Shown piece by piece: positions 27,955-37,278 of a stretch of 64,000 nt of DNA (its first letter is position 1; each line of letters begins with the position of its first letter). A program made the translations under genes and the position numbers. Source of the stretch: Spartinivicinus poritis (GTDB taxonomy: Bacteria; Pseudomonadota; Gammaproteobacteria; Pseudomonadales; Zooshikellaceae); NCBI RefSeq assembly GCF_028858535.1, contig NZ_JAPMOU010000014.1, positions 62,001-126,000 on the forward strand, given 5' to 3'. The notes beneath the pieces were generated by a model. The model was not told the DNA's origin. It did no database searches and saw nothing but the letters and a program-made list of their open reading frames with translations.

Positions 27955-29793
27955 GTGACTGAAGTAAACTTTTCTGTAGGTCTTGACCCAGAAAGTATTC
28001 AAGCAGATATTTCGATTAATTGTTTTTTAAATTCCTTTCTTCGAGAGTCGAAAGCGGTTACTTGGCAAAAGAGTAGTGCTAATCAAGAAGTGGCAATTGT
28101 TCCACTAAATAATGGACAACAACTGATTTATATACCAGTAAGTTATCATTCTGCGTTAGGAATTCATGAATATCAGTTGCCATTAAAACTAGTCAGTCAG
28201 TCAGAAAAATCAGAAGAAAAACTACTCAACTTTAATGAGTTTTTGCAGCTTATTATTAATGATGTAGATATCGTTGGTGACTTAACCAATGAGCAAAAGT
28301 CGATATTTATTCAGCGAGTGGTTGAAAGCCGTGCTAATACACAAGCAGCCATTGCAGCACGTGATAATTTGCAGGCTATTTATAGTGGTGAATTGAACTT
28401 TGCGCAAGCAGAACAAGGGCTAATTGCAGGCCACTCAGTGCATCCTGCGCCAAAAAGTCGAGAACAATTTTCTGAAGAGGATGCTCGCCTTTTTGCTCCA
28501 GAGCACCAGGCCAAATTTGCCTTATATTGGTTTGCAGTCTCTCCATCTATTACGATTACTGATAGTACCGGCCATTATGGAATTAGTGAAAGAATACAAC
28601 AACTGTTAACTGCAGATACGCAATTAAGTGAGGCTGTTTTTGGTAAGGTGCCTGAGAATTACTTGCTGTTACCAGTGCATCCTTGGCAGGCTAAGCTATT
28701 ACTAAACACAGCCGATATTCAACAGTATCAAGAAAGGGGATTATTAGTTAATCTAGGTGCGATTGGTGAAAACTGGTATCCAACGTCTTCCACCCGCTCA
28801 CTCTATAGTCCTGGTTTGCCTTATATGCTGAAGTTTTCTCTCAGTGTTAAGCTCACAAACTCTATACGTAACTTGTCACTAAAAGAAGTGATAAGGGGAA
28901 CACGGCTACAACAGGTATTTGATACTGAGAAATTGTGCTCGTTTGGCCAGCAGTACGCTTCATTTAAAGTGATGCAAGAGCCTGCTTTTATTGGCTTAAT
29001 TAATTCAGAAGGTGAGGTGATTGCTGAGTCATTGGTTGCTTTGCGTGACAACTTATTAATGCATACCCCTCAAGAAGAAGCGGTTGTACTGGCAACATTA
29101 ACTCAACAACATCCATTAGCAGCAGACTCCTTAATTGCAGATAGAGTGAAAACGGTTGCTAGTCATAAAAATATATCGATTAGTCAGGCTGCAAAATACT
29201 GGTTTAATCAATACTGTAAGTATGTTGTTGAACCTTTATTTGCTTTACAGGCCAATTATGGCATTGTGTTACTGGCTCACCAACAAAATATCGTGTTGAA
29301 AATGGAGCGAGGAGAGCCCGTTGGCATGTATTATCGTGACTGCCAAGGTACAGGGTATACAGAGTTAGCTTATCAACTTTTTCCTGAGCAACTGATTGAT
29401 GATGCTCAGATGCCAGAAAACTTTTGGAACGAAGATAAAGTACGGCGTTACTTCCCTTATTACTTAATTATTAACTCTACTTATAACACCATTGCAGCAG
29501 TCAGTTCACGATGTGCGGTAAGTGAGGTGGACTTGTTGCATATATTACACGGTTGTTTAAAGCAACTGCAAAGCCAAGGTGTGCAAGATAGTTTTTGTTT
29601 AGATTTTGTTTTGCAGAATGCTACTCTTCGCAGTAAAGGTAACTTTTTTTGTTATTTGCAAAACTATAATGAAAACTCGATTCCTGATCCTGCCGTCATT
29701 TATTTTGATCTTGAAAACCCTATAGCTAAAATTGAACAGTTGGCGAGTGCTAAAAATACATCGACTAAAAAAACTGTATCAGAGGTAATGTAA
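27955..29793 (+). CDS. iucA: NRPS-independent siderophore synthetase, IucA-like
   Basis: A 612-residue NIS synthetase. In aerobactin synthesis IucA joins citrate to the first N6-acetyl-N6-hydroxylysine, using ATP. Family motifs are GHSVHPAPKSREQF, LLLPVHPWQAK, TSSTRSLYSP (Ser-x-Arg-x ATP site) and the C-terminal LLAHQQNIVLKME followed by YRDCQGTGY. The start is a GTG at 27955, supported by AAGGGG 8 bases before it. It is the first gene of an iucABCD run, with one base between it and iucB. It is somewhat longer than the about 575-residue E. coli protein, so the exact substrate may differ. Confidence 0.88.
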   Translation: MTEVNFSVGLDPESIQADISINCFLNSFLRESKAVTWQKSSANQEVAIVPLNNGQQLIYIPVSYHSALGIHEYQLPLKLVSQSEKSEEKLLNFNEFLQLIINDVDIVGDLTNEQKSIFIQRVVESRANTQAAIAARDNLQAIYSGELNFAQAEQGLIAGHSVHPAPKSREQFSEEDARLFAPEHQAKFALYWFAVSPSITITDSTGHYGISERIQQLLTADTQLSEAVFGKVPENYLLLPVHPWQAKLLLNTADIQQYQERGLLVNLGAIGENWYPTSSTRSLYSPGLPYMLKFSLSVKLTNSIRNLSLKEVIRGTRLQQVFDTEKLCSFGQQYASFKVMQEPAFIGLINSEGEVIAESLVALRDNLLMHTPQEEAVVLATLTQQHPLAADSLIADRVKTVASHKNISISQAAKYWFNQYCKYVVEPLFALQANYGIVLLAHQQNIVLKMERGEPVGMYYRDCQGTGYTELAYQLFPEQLIDDAQMPENFWNEDKVRRYFPYYLIINSTYNTIAAVSSRCAVSEVDLLHILHGCLKQLQSQGVQDSFCLDFVLQNATLRSKGNFFCYLQNYNENSIPDPAVIYFDLENPIAKIEQLASAKNTSTKKTVSEVM

Positions 29794-29794
29794 T

Positions 29795-30760
29795 ATGTCT
29801 GAAAATACAGTTAAACCATATGATAGTTTGTTTGCTATTGAACAACCCGCTGAGAAGATTGCTAAAGTTGAAATTTTGGATCAAATATCCCTTGATTACT
29901 TAATTAAACTTTGGGTGAAAGGGATTGATAGTTTATTTCAAGCATTTCCAACTATTGACGGTATTTATTTGTTAAATGATGAAAAGCAAAACTGGAGTAA
30001 TTTGGCGAGTCAAGTACCTGCTCTAACTCCCTTTATCAATCAAGTTCTATATCGGCAGCAGTTTTATCAGCTGCCATTACACTGGCACAAACATAATTTA
30101 TCCAGTCATTACCCACAACGTCTAATTCAAAGTACTAAGCAGGTGCGTCTCCATCCGCAACGTCCTCCAAAGCCAACAGGTGAAGTTTATAGCCGCTTTG
30201 ACAGTTTAGTGGGTAAGCAAATAAGTTTTCGTACTTTTGACTTGGAAAAAGACATCAATTGTTTTACTGGATGGATGAACGACCCACGGGTAGCTGAATT
30301 TTGGGAGCAAGCCTGGTCACGAGAAAAACTAGTAGAATTTATCAACGAACGACAACAAGATCCACATATTATTCCATTGATTGGTGAGTTTGATGGTGAC
30401 CCATTTGGTTACTTTGAGGTTTATTGGGTATCTGAAGACCGGTTAGCACCTTATTATGATAATACTCACTATGACCGAGGGATACATTTATTAGTTGGAG
30501 AACAAGTCTTCCGTGGGCCACTGTTCTTTAAGAGCTGGATGCGAGCGTTAACCCATTATTTATTTATTGATGAACAGCGTACACAGCGAATTGTGTTAGA
30601 GCCTCGTCATGATAACCAACGATTATTTCGTCGAATTAAAGACGTAGGCTATCGTATTTTATTTGAATTTGATTTTCCCCATAAGACATCTGCTTTGGTA
30701 ATGATTGAACGTCAGGCATTTTTCCATGATCAGTTTGTTGAGCTCATGGAGGAACAGTAA
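29795..30760 (+). CDS. iucB: N6-hydroxylysine O-acetyltransferase-like GNAT enzyme, IucB-like
   Basis: A 321-residue protein. The first 140 residues are a less conserved domain. Residues about 145-315 form a GNAT acetyltransferase of the IucB/RhbD/MbtK type: FRTFDLEKDINCFTGWMNDPRVAEFWEQ, PLIGEFDGDPFGYFEVYWV and the C-terminal RIVLEPRHDNQRLFRRIKDVGY. It would acylate the hydroxylamine of hydroxylysine with acetyl-CoA. The length agrees with IucB (about 315). The acyl chain and the diamine cannot be told from sequence; hydroxyornithine or hydroxycadaverine are possible. Confidence 0.88.
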   Translation: MSENTVKPYDSLFAIEQPAEKIAKVEILDQISLDYLIKLWVKGIDSLFQAFPTIDGIYLLNDEKQNWSNLASQVPALTPFINQVLYRQQFYQLPLHWHKHNLSSHYPQRLIQSTKQVRLHPQRPPKPTGEVYSRFDSLVGKQISFRTFDLEKDINCFTGWMNDPRVAEFWEQAWSREKLVEFINERQQDPHIIPLIGEFDGDPFGYFEVYWVSEDRLAPYYDNTHYDRGIHLLVGEQVFRGPLFFKSWMRALTHYLFIDEQRTQRIVLEPRHDNQRLFRRIKDVGYRILFEFDFPHKTSALVMIERQAFFHDQFVELMEEQ

Positions 30761-30762
30761 CC

Positions 30763-32694
30763 ATGAGCCAACAGGCATTACATAGCTATTGGGGTATAGT
30801 TAATCAAATCATGGTTGCTAAGATAATCTCTGAACTTGCCTATGAACAAGCCTTTCAGATAAAGCAAGTTGATTTTCAAGCAGCTAAGATTGATCAATTG
30901 CCAGCAAAAGCAGATACCAATCAAATCAGGCCTTCAGAACAGTCTTTATTTCTGCAGCTAGAGTCAGGAGTGGGTTACTACTTTGAGGGATGGAGGAATA
31001 TATGGGGACAATATGTTATTAAGCCGAGTAGTTTGTCTCGTCAAGAAATAGTCCTTCAGCAAGAGCCAGTGAATCAACAGCCAGCTTCAAATAATGAATC
31101 AGCTCATTTGTCAGTTACCTCTGTAGCGACCTTTATGCAGGATGCAAAAACTGAACTGGAGTTGGTGGATGAAAGTCTAGCTGAACATTATGAAGATATG
31201 TATGCAACACTGGTTGCTGATTGTCAATTGCTGGAATTGAAAAAAGGCCTAAGAGCTGATGACTTCATTAAGCTGGATATTAATCAGCAACAGTGCCTAT
31301 TTAATGGTCATCCCAAATTTGTATTTAATAAAGGCCGAAGAGGCTGGGGTAGTAAAGACTTAGCATTGTATGCGCCTGAATCTCGTCAGGCTTTTCAATT
31401 ATGCTGGATAGCAGTTAAACAGGAAAATACTACATATGCAGTGGCAGATCAGTGGAGTTGGCAAAAACTAGTAGATAGTGCTGTAAATACTGAAGTACAA
31501 GTAGAAATGCAGGCTCAGATCCAACATTATGGTGGTCATCCTGACGATTACTTGCTGCTCCCTGTACACCCTTGGCAATGGCAAAATAAACTGTCAACTT
31601 TATTTGCTGAGTTAATCGCTAATGGTGAGATAATTTATCTGGGTGAATGGGGTGACTTATTTTTACCTCAATTATCGTTGCGTACTTTGAGCAATATTAG
31701 TCGACCAGAAGGATTAGATATAAAACTCCCGTTAACCATTATGAATACTTCCTGTTATCGGGGGATACCCAGCCGCTATATTTTAGCAGGGCCTGAAGCA
31801 TCATCATGGTTGAATAAAGTCTTTAAACAGGATTTATTTTTGCAAGGTATAGGTGCTGAAATTCTACAAGAGCCTGCCAGTGCTTTTGTTACACATCCGG
31901 CTTATAACAATTTAAACCAAGCACCCTATCGTTACCATGAGCTATTAGGTGTCATTTGGCGTGAAAGTATCAATGAAAAGCTGAGAAATAACGAAACTGC
32001 AATATTAATGGCTGCACTAATGGAAATTGATGAGCAGGGGCAATCTATCATTGGTGCTTATATACAAGCTTCAGGCTTATCACCAACAGACTGGTTGACA
32101 AAGTTATTTCGGGTGGTGGTGTTACCTTTTTATCATTTATTATGCAAGTATGGGGTCTCACTGATTGCTCATGGTCAGAATGTCACTATTATTTTAGAGA
32201 ACAATCAACCAAAACGGGTTTTATTGAAAGATTTTCAGGGGGATATGCGTTTAGTTGACAGAGAATTACCAGAAAGCGCAGATTTACCTGCTTCAGTGAA
32301 AGCAGCAACGGTTAAACTACCTGAAGAACTCATTATTCACGATTTACAAACGGGTCATTTTGTAACGGTATTACGTTTTATATCTCCGCTAACAACAGCG
32401 CTTGGAGTGGCTGAACCTGTCTTTTATGGATTGTTGGGTAAAGAAATCAAAACCTATATGGCCCAGAACCCAGAGCTGAATGAGCGGTTTGAACGATTAG
32501 ATTTGTTTAAACCAAAAATTCTGCGTATTGGTTTAAATCTGGCTAAATTCCGTCATCAAACTGATAGTAGCCAAAGTCGAATGCTGCCGGATATGGATCA
32601 GTTATTAGATAACCCACTTTGCATTGCTGAAGAAAAAATGACTGTAGCAGAAATAACAGTCAACAGTGATCAGGAGCAAACAAATGCTAACTAA
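30763..32694 (+). CDS. iucC: NRPS-independent siderophore synthetase, IucC-like
   Basis: A 643-residue NIS synthetase. IucC adds the second hydroxamate arm to complete aerobactin. It has FNGHPKFVFNKGRRGWG, DDYLLLPVHPWQWQ, the Ser-x-Arg-Thr site LSLRTLSN, SLIAHGQNVTIILEN and LLKDFQGDMRLVD. It is about 60 residues longer than E. coli IucC; a Gln/Asn-rich loop near residues 105-120 and the N-terminal part account for some of this. It overlaps iucD by 11 bases. Confidence 0.88.
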   Translation: MSQQALHSYWGIVNQIMVAKIISELAYEQAFQIKQVDFQAAKIDQLPAKADTNQIRPSEQSLFLQLESGVGYYFEGWRNIWGQYVIKPSSLSRQEIVLQQEPVNQQPASNNESAHLSVTSVATFMQDAKTELELVDESLAEHYEDMYATLVADCQLLELKKGLRADDFIKLDINQQQCLFNGHPKFVFNKGRRGWGSKDLALYAPESRQAFQLCWIAVKQENTTYAVADQWSWQKLVDSAVNTEVQVEMQAQIQHYGGHPDDYLLLPVHPWQWQNKLSTLFAELIANGEIIYLGEWGDLFLPQLSLRTLSNISRPEGLDIKLPLTIMNTSCYRGIPSRYILAGPEASSWLNKVFKQDLFLQGIGAEILQEPASAFVTHPAYNNLNQAPYRYHELLGVIWRESINEKLRNNETAILMAALMEIDEQGQSIIGAYIQASGLSPTDWLTKLFRVVVLPFYHLLCKYGVSLIAHGQNVTIILENNQPKRVLLKDFQGDMRLVDRELPESADLPASVKAATVKLPEELIIHDLQTGHFVTVLRFISPLTTALGVAEPVFYGLLGKEIKTYMAQNPELNERFERLDLFKPKILRIGLNLAKFRHQTDSSQSRMLPDMDQLLDNPLCIAEEKMTVAEITVNSDQEQTNAN

Positions 32695-34009
32695 GCCAAC
32701 ACAACCAAATAGTTCAATAATTGATGTAGCAGGTATTGGTGTAGGTCCTTTTAACCTAAGTGTGGCTGCACTACTTCAACAGGTAAAAGGGGTGAGTGCA
32801 CGATTTTTTGAAAGTCGTGAACAGTTCGCGTGGCACCCTGGGTTACTGTTACCTGATACTCATATGCAAACAATGTTTCTAAAGGACTTGGTCACTGCTG
32901 TTGTTCCGCATAGTATTTACTCTTTTTTATCTTATTTGGTTAAACGAAAGAAGTTTTATCGTTTTTTATCAGCAGAATTAAACTGTATTAGTCGTGCTGA
33001 GTTTTCCGATTATCTTAACTGGGCTGCTCAACAAATTCCATCAGTGCAATTTGCAACTGAAGTTGAAAATATCTCATTTATGAATAACCAATTTAAGGTA
33101 GAAACCTCTAAAGGTGCTTATTATGCTAAGAATTTATGTTTAGGTACTGGTAAAAAACCATTTATTCCTGAATGTGCTCGTCCTTATTTAGGTAAGCAAG
33201 TTATTCATGCTGCTAACATTGGCCTAAACTCCCACGATTTTAGTGGTAAGCGGGTAATGATAATTGGAGGTGGACAAAGTGGCGCTGATATCTTTCTTAA
33301 TGTATTAAATGGTTATTGGGGAAAGCCCAGCAAATTGAATTGGCTATCAAGACGTGCAAATTATCAACCACTGGATGAAGCGGCGTTTACAAATGAATAC
33401 TTCACTCCTGATTATGTAGATAGCTTTTATAAACTAGGTCGCCAGGTTAAAGAGCGAGAGATTCGTGACCAAAAGTTAACTTCTGATGGAGTAACCCAAG
33501 CTTGTTTATTAAGTATTTATCGTACGCTTTATCATCGTTTTGATGTATTACGAGAACCAAAATGGGTCTATTTATTGCCTCACAGGGAAATGAGTGCAGT
33601 CAATCAAACGGATAATATTTATCAGGTTCAGGCAATAAATGGATTAACTCAGGAAACTGAGTATTATGATGCAGATGTCATTATTTTGGCGACAGGGTTT
33701 ACTACACCTACTTTAAACTGTTTGGCTGGTATCCAGTCTCGGTTAAAATTTGATGAAAAAGACCGTTACTCATTAAATGAACATTTTGCTGTTGATTGGG
33801 ATGGCCCTGCTGAAAATAGGATTTTTGCAGTTAATGCTGGTTTGCACAGTCATGGTATTGCTGAACCTCAATTAAGTTTAATGGCTTGGCGTTCAGCACG
33901 GATTATTAATCATCTATGCCAACAAGAAATATTTGATCTTGAGTCGAGTGATGGCTTAATTAGCTGGGACCAGTCAGCTGCTCAGCCACCTTTAAAGCAA
34001 GCCATTTAA
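32684..34009 (+). CDS. iucD: Lysine/ornithine N-monooxygenase, IucD-like
   Basis: A 441-residue flavin- and NADPH-dependent N-hydroxylating monooxygenase, the first step of hydroxamate siderophore synthesis. The N terminus has the FAD motif GIGVGPFNLSVAALL; residues near 185-200 have the NADPH site IIGGGQSGADIFLNV; the C-terminal half has the ATGFTTPT segment. Lysine is the expected substrate by the iucABCD context. I chose the ATG at 32684, inside the iucC end, because AGGAG stands 8 bases upstream; a longer in-frame ATG at 32666 has no ribosome site. Confidence 0.92.
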   Translation: MLTKPTQPNSSIIDVAGIGVGPFNLSVAALLQQVKGVSARFFESREQFAWHPGLLLPDTHMQTMFLKDLVTAVVPHSIYSFLSYLVKRKKFYRFLSAELNCISRAEFSDYLNWAAQQIPSVQFATEVENISFMNNQFKVETSKGAYYAKNLCLGTGKKPFIPECARPYLGKQVIHAANIGLNSHDFSGKRVMIIGGGQSGADIFLNVLNGYWGKPSKLNWLSRRANYQPLDEAAFTNEYFTPDYVDSFYKLGRQVKEREIRDQKLTSDGVTQACLLSIYRTLYHRFDVLREPKWVYLLPHREMSAVNQTDNIYQVQAINGLTQETEYYDADVIILATGFTTPTLNCLAGIQSRLKFDEKDRYSLNEHFAVDWDGPAENRIFAVNAGLHSHGIAEPQLSLMAWRSARIINHLCQQEIFDLESSDGLISWDQSAAQPPLKQAI

Positions 34010-34040
34010 TTTTCTACATCTACAAATGATGCATAATAGG

Positions 34041-34062
34041 TATAGCCAAAGCGAAGGGTATA
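34041..34062 (+). repeat. Solo end of a family A element in front of fhuF
   Basis: TATAGCCAAAGCGAAGGGTA plus two bases matches the left end of copy A2 (34861) at 18 of 22 positions. It carries GCGAAGGG, and the fhuF ATG begins at 34064. The match is short, so it could be chance, but the same end occurs 800 bases further on and abuts the MFS gene start in the same way. Confidence 0.45.
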
Positions 34063-34063
34063 T

Positions 34064-34816
34064 ATGCTACCAGCTTGTTTTGAACCACACTTTCCAGTGT
34101 TCAATGATGTTAATTCAGCATTAACTAACTTAGCGTCATTTAATGATGAATGGCATTGGAAAGAGTGTAATGAGTCTGATCATCTTTCATTAGACTTATT
34201 ATTTAGTGATTCAAAATGGTTGATTAATGCTGTTAATCAATTTTGTGAAAAAGAGCAGGTAACCAATCGCAGAGTAGCTGCTTCCTTAGTGCAAAAGCGA
34301 TTGATGAGCTGTGTTGTATCACCGTTAGTTGCAGTGTATCTATTTACCGGATTGATACCACAATTAAATTTAAATCAGCTTTTTATTAATCAGTCACTTT
34401 CTGAAAATATACAATGGCGGGGACAGCCTTTTTGTACTACTAATGAATCCTTAGTGAGTTGGTTAGATGATTTGATAAAAGAGTTTTTTGACATTTTTCG
34501 TACGCTATTGCGGATTAACCCACAAGCATTTTGGGGAAATACAGCACTCGCTATCGCTTCACCTTGGAGTCGGTTGGCGCATTTTGGCAAAGGAGGAGAA
34601 GCTGTTCATCCTGATATTAAACATTTTTTATCAAAGTTTTCGCCTTCTATACAAAGTGCTGTTGATTGGTTGTTGATTGAAAAAGCAACGGGTTATGTCT
34701 GTATCCCAAGACGTAATAACTGTTGTTTAAAGTTCAGCTTACCTAATAGGAAATTATGTGGCACTTGCAACCGCCGTAGTAAAGAAGAGCAAATTACCTT
34801 AATTAAAAACCAGTAA
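34064..34816 (+). CDS. fhuF: FhuF-like siderophore-iron reductase
   Basis: A 250-residue protein ending in NNCCLKFSLPNRKLCGTCNR: the Cys-Cys-x10-Cys-x2-Cys arrangement that holds the 2Fe-2S cluster in FhuF. FhuF reduces ferric hydroxamate in the cytoplasm to release iron. The N-terminal 200 residues are less conserved, as usual for the family. It sits between the biosynthesis genes and the receptor gene, which fits a role in using the imported siderophore. Confidence 0.88.
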   Translation: MLPACFEPHFPVFNDVNSALTNLASFNDEWHWKECNESDHLSLDLLFSDSKWLINAVNQFCEKEQVTNRRVAASLVQKRLMSCVVSPLVAVYLFTGLIPQLNLNQLFINQSLSENIQWRGQPFCTTNESLVSWLDDLIKEFFDIFRTLLRINPQAFWGNTALAIASPWSRLAHFGKGGEAVHPDIKHFLSKFSPSIQSAVDWLLIEKATGYVCIPRRNNCCLKFSLPNRKLCGTCNRRSKEEQITLIKNQ

Positions 34817-34860
34817 TTAATACCCGTAACAATGGGGATCTTTTCACCAAATAGCCAAAA

Positions 34861-34933
34861 TATACCCAATGCGAAGGGTTTTTAGGTGAGGAACGAAGAT
34901 AACAAAACCTAAAAATGATTCGCGACGGGTATA
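34861..34933 (+). repeat. Small inverted-repeat element, family A copy 2, internally shortened
   Basis: A 73-base copy with ends TATACCCAATGCGAAGGGTT and ATTCGCGACGGGTATA, and the conserved AAGATAACAAAACCTAAAAA segment near the right end. It lacks the hairpin core present in A1 and A3, so it looks like a deletion derivative. It lies between fhuF and the receptor gene and ends 45 bases before the receptor start. Confidence 0.8.
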
Positions 34934-34978
34934 CCTATTGTGAAGAGTATAGTTAGTTACATAAGTGAGTTAGACATT

Positions 34979-37231
34979 ATGCAGTCACGCCATTATTTTT
35001 ATCATTCACTGGTGATTACCACCTTACTTTCTCCGGTCACAGTGGCCGCTGAACAGAAAAATATTGAAAAGCTGGACTCTGTGGTGGTGGTAGCAAGCCG
35101 GGCGCCTAAACAGATTAGCGATATTGCTGGTACTGTTTGGTTGGTGGATAAAGAAACCATTGAAGCGCAGTCTCGTGGAGGGAAAAATTTAAGTGATATT
35201 CTTTCCACTGTAGTACCTTCCCTGGATGTAGGTAGTCAGGGGAGAACTAATTATGGCCAGAATTTACGTGGTCGGGCAATGTTAGTGATGATTGATGGCG
35301 TGTCGTTAAATTCTGCACGATCAATTAGCCGACAGCTGGATTCTATTGATCCATTTAATATTGAACGTATTGAAGTATTATCTGGTGCTACGGCTATTTA
35401 TGGCGCAGGTGCTTCGGGTGGTGTAGTCAATATTATTACCAAACGTGCCGAGGCAGGTGAACTAACAGCAGAAACTTATGTTGGGGGTAGCTCTGGGTTT
35501 AATAATAGTAATGATGGGGATTATAAAATTGCTCAGTCAATCAGTGGTGGAACGGATAAATTAAAAGCTAGGGGTTCTCTTGTTTATAGCGAAACGAATG
35601 CTTTTTATGATGCTAATGGTGAGTTAATTAATCCAGATAGCACCCAAGGCTCATTACAGTTTAATGAGACTATTGATTTAATGGGTTCGCTTGAATATAA
35701 ACTAGACGATCAACAAACCGTTACTTTGTTGGCTCAACACTATAATAGTGAGCAAGATAGTCCTTATGGTACTTATTTTGGTGAAAATCTGGCAGGCTCT
35801 AAAGCAGGCAACCATCATTTAATAGAAACACGCAGAGGATTTTCTTCTGATCGAAATCTTGGTACAGAGCGCTATTTATTAAATGCAACTTATCACCATG
35901 AAGAAGTGTTTGGTCATGAGCTAATAGTGCAGGCATCTTATCGTAAAGAATCATTTTCATATAACCCATTTATTCGGCCCAGTGGATCAAAGGAGCCATC
36001 TAATAAAGGTTATTTTTCAGCGTCTAAGCAGGAGACAGACGTTTTTAGTTTACGTACGGCACTTGTTAAATCATTTGATAAGCTAACCCTGAGTTATGGG
36101 GTGGATGGCTATATTGACCAATTTGAAAATGATCAGATAATTTTTGATCAAAATATTTCTAATGCCAGTGGCGGGCTAGTTAATAAAAAAGCCTATAAAA
36201 TAGGTCGTTATCCTGATACAGAGGTTTCATCTATTGCTGGCTTTTTTCAGGCAAGTTATCAGTTAACGGACCGTTTATTGATTGAAGGAGGATACCGCTA
36301 TCAATATATGAAGAATGAAGTAGATGATTTTATTGATACTGGTATTCAAAAAGATATTGCGTTTGGTAAATACACATCTGCAGACCCAGTACCAGGTGGG
36401 CAAACTCACTATAAGTTCGGCTTATTCAATATAGGGGCCGTTTTTGATTTAACGGCTAATCAGCAAGTATGGGCAAACTTTTCCCAAGGTTTTGAACTGC
36501 CGGATACAGCAAAAAGATACGGTGATGGTCAATATACAGACTCTAATAAAGATGGTCATGCTGAGTTAGTAAAATCTTCAGATATTCGTAATGATCGCCT
36601 TGATGGCATAAAAACTGACAGCTACGAATTAGGTTGGCGTTATACGGGAACTGACTTAAGTGTTCAAACGGCTCTCTATTATTCTGAGTCAGATAAAGTG
36701 GAATCATATGACCGAAAAGAACTATTACTGGAGCTACGTGATCATGAAAAGCGGGTTTATGGCTTCGAGTTTGAAACAAGTTATTGGGCAACAGATAAGC
36801 TCCAGCTTGGCTTAACTGGGCATTATGTAAAAACCCAGGAAAAAGATAAAAACGGCCACTGGCAACGTTCATTGGTTGATAGTAGTAGTGCATCAAAAGC
36901 GGGGGCATGGGTTGGCTGGTATGATGATACATACTCACTAAAACTGCAAAGCCAAACTCTGTTTAGTTTGCGAGATGATAGGAAACGGCTGAAAGGGAAA
37001 GGTGAAAATGGTGAGTTGTCTGGTTATACCACTGTGGATTTCTTAGGCAATTATAAGCTACCTGTCGGTGATGTTGGTTTCGGTGTACAAAATGTTTTTA
37101 ATCGCGAATACACCACTATTTGGTCACAGCGAGCGCAGAAGCTTTATTCTCCTTATTATGGGCCTGAAGAGGTCTATGACTTCAAAGGGCGTGGTCGTAC
37201 TTTCTTCGTTAACTATAAAGTGAAATATTAA
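34979..37231 (+). CDS. iutA: TonB-dependent ferric siderophore receptor, IutA-like
   Basis: A 750-residue outer-membrane receptor. It has a signal peptide (LVITTLLSPVTVAA), a TonB-box-like stretch SVVVVASRAPKQ, a plug domain with NLRGRAMLVMIDGVSLNSAR and IERIEVLSGATAIYGAGASGGVVNIITK split into family motifs, and a beta-barrel ending in the C-terminal aromatic strand RTFFVNYKVKY. The plug motif set is closest to the IutA group, which agrees with the iuc genes. I use the ATG at 34979, which gives a normal signal peptide; a GTG at 34940 would add 13 residues just after repeat A2. Confidence 0.9.
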   Translation: MQSRHYFYHSLVITTLLSPVTVAAEQKNIEKLDSVVVVASRAPKQISDIAGTVWLVDKETIEAQSRGGKNLSDILSTVVPSLDVGSQGRTNYGQNLRGRAMLVMIDGVSLNSARSISRQLDSIDPFNIERIEVLSGATAIYGAGASGGVVNIITKRAEAGELTAETYVGGSSGFNNSNDGDYKIAQSISGGTDKLKARGSLVYSETNAFYDANGELINPDSTQGSLQFNETIDLMGSLEYKLDDQQTVTLLAQHYNSEQDSPYGTYFGENLAGSKAGNHHLIETRRGFSSDRNLGTERYLLNATYHHEEVFGHELIVQASYRKESFSYNPFIRPSGSKEPSNKGYFSASKQETDVFSLRTALVKSFDKLTLSYGVDGYIDQFENDQIIFDQNISNASGGLVNKKAYKIGRYPDTEVSSIAGFFQASYQLTDRLLIEGGYRYQYMKNEVDDFIDTGIQKDIAFGKYTSADPVPGGQTHYKFGLFNIGAVFDLTANQQVWANFSQGFELPDTAKRYGDGQYTDSNKDGHAELVKSSDIRNDRLDGIKTDSYELGWRYTGTDLSVQTALYYSESDKVESYDRKELLLELRDHEKRVYGFEFETSYWATDKLQLGLTGHYVKTQEKDKNGHWQRSLVDSSSASKAGAWVGWYDDTYSLKLQSQTLFSLRDDRKRLKGKGENGELSGYTTVDFLGNYKLPVGDVGFGVQNVFNREYTTIWSQRAQKLYSPYYGPEEVYDFKGRGRTFFVNYKVKY

Positions 37232-37237
37232 ATATCT

Positions 37238-37278
37238 ACTAGCAAAGGGAAATAACTACGTTGTTTCCCTTTGCTAGT
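37238..37278 (+). terminator. 15-base perfect hairpin after the receptor gene
   Basis: ACTAGCAAAGGGAAA and TTTCCCTTTGCTAGT pair over 15 bases with an 11-base loop, starting 7 bases after the receptor stop. No T-run follows, so it may be a Rho-dependent or transcript-protecting structure and not a classical terminator. Repeat A3 follows it directly. Confidence 0.6.

Noticed and set aside
36543-36938. 131-codon open frame on the minus strand within the TonB receptor gene
   Set aside because: It is antisense to a well-supported receptor and its translation shows no signal, domain or family motif.
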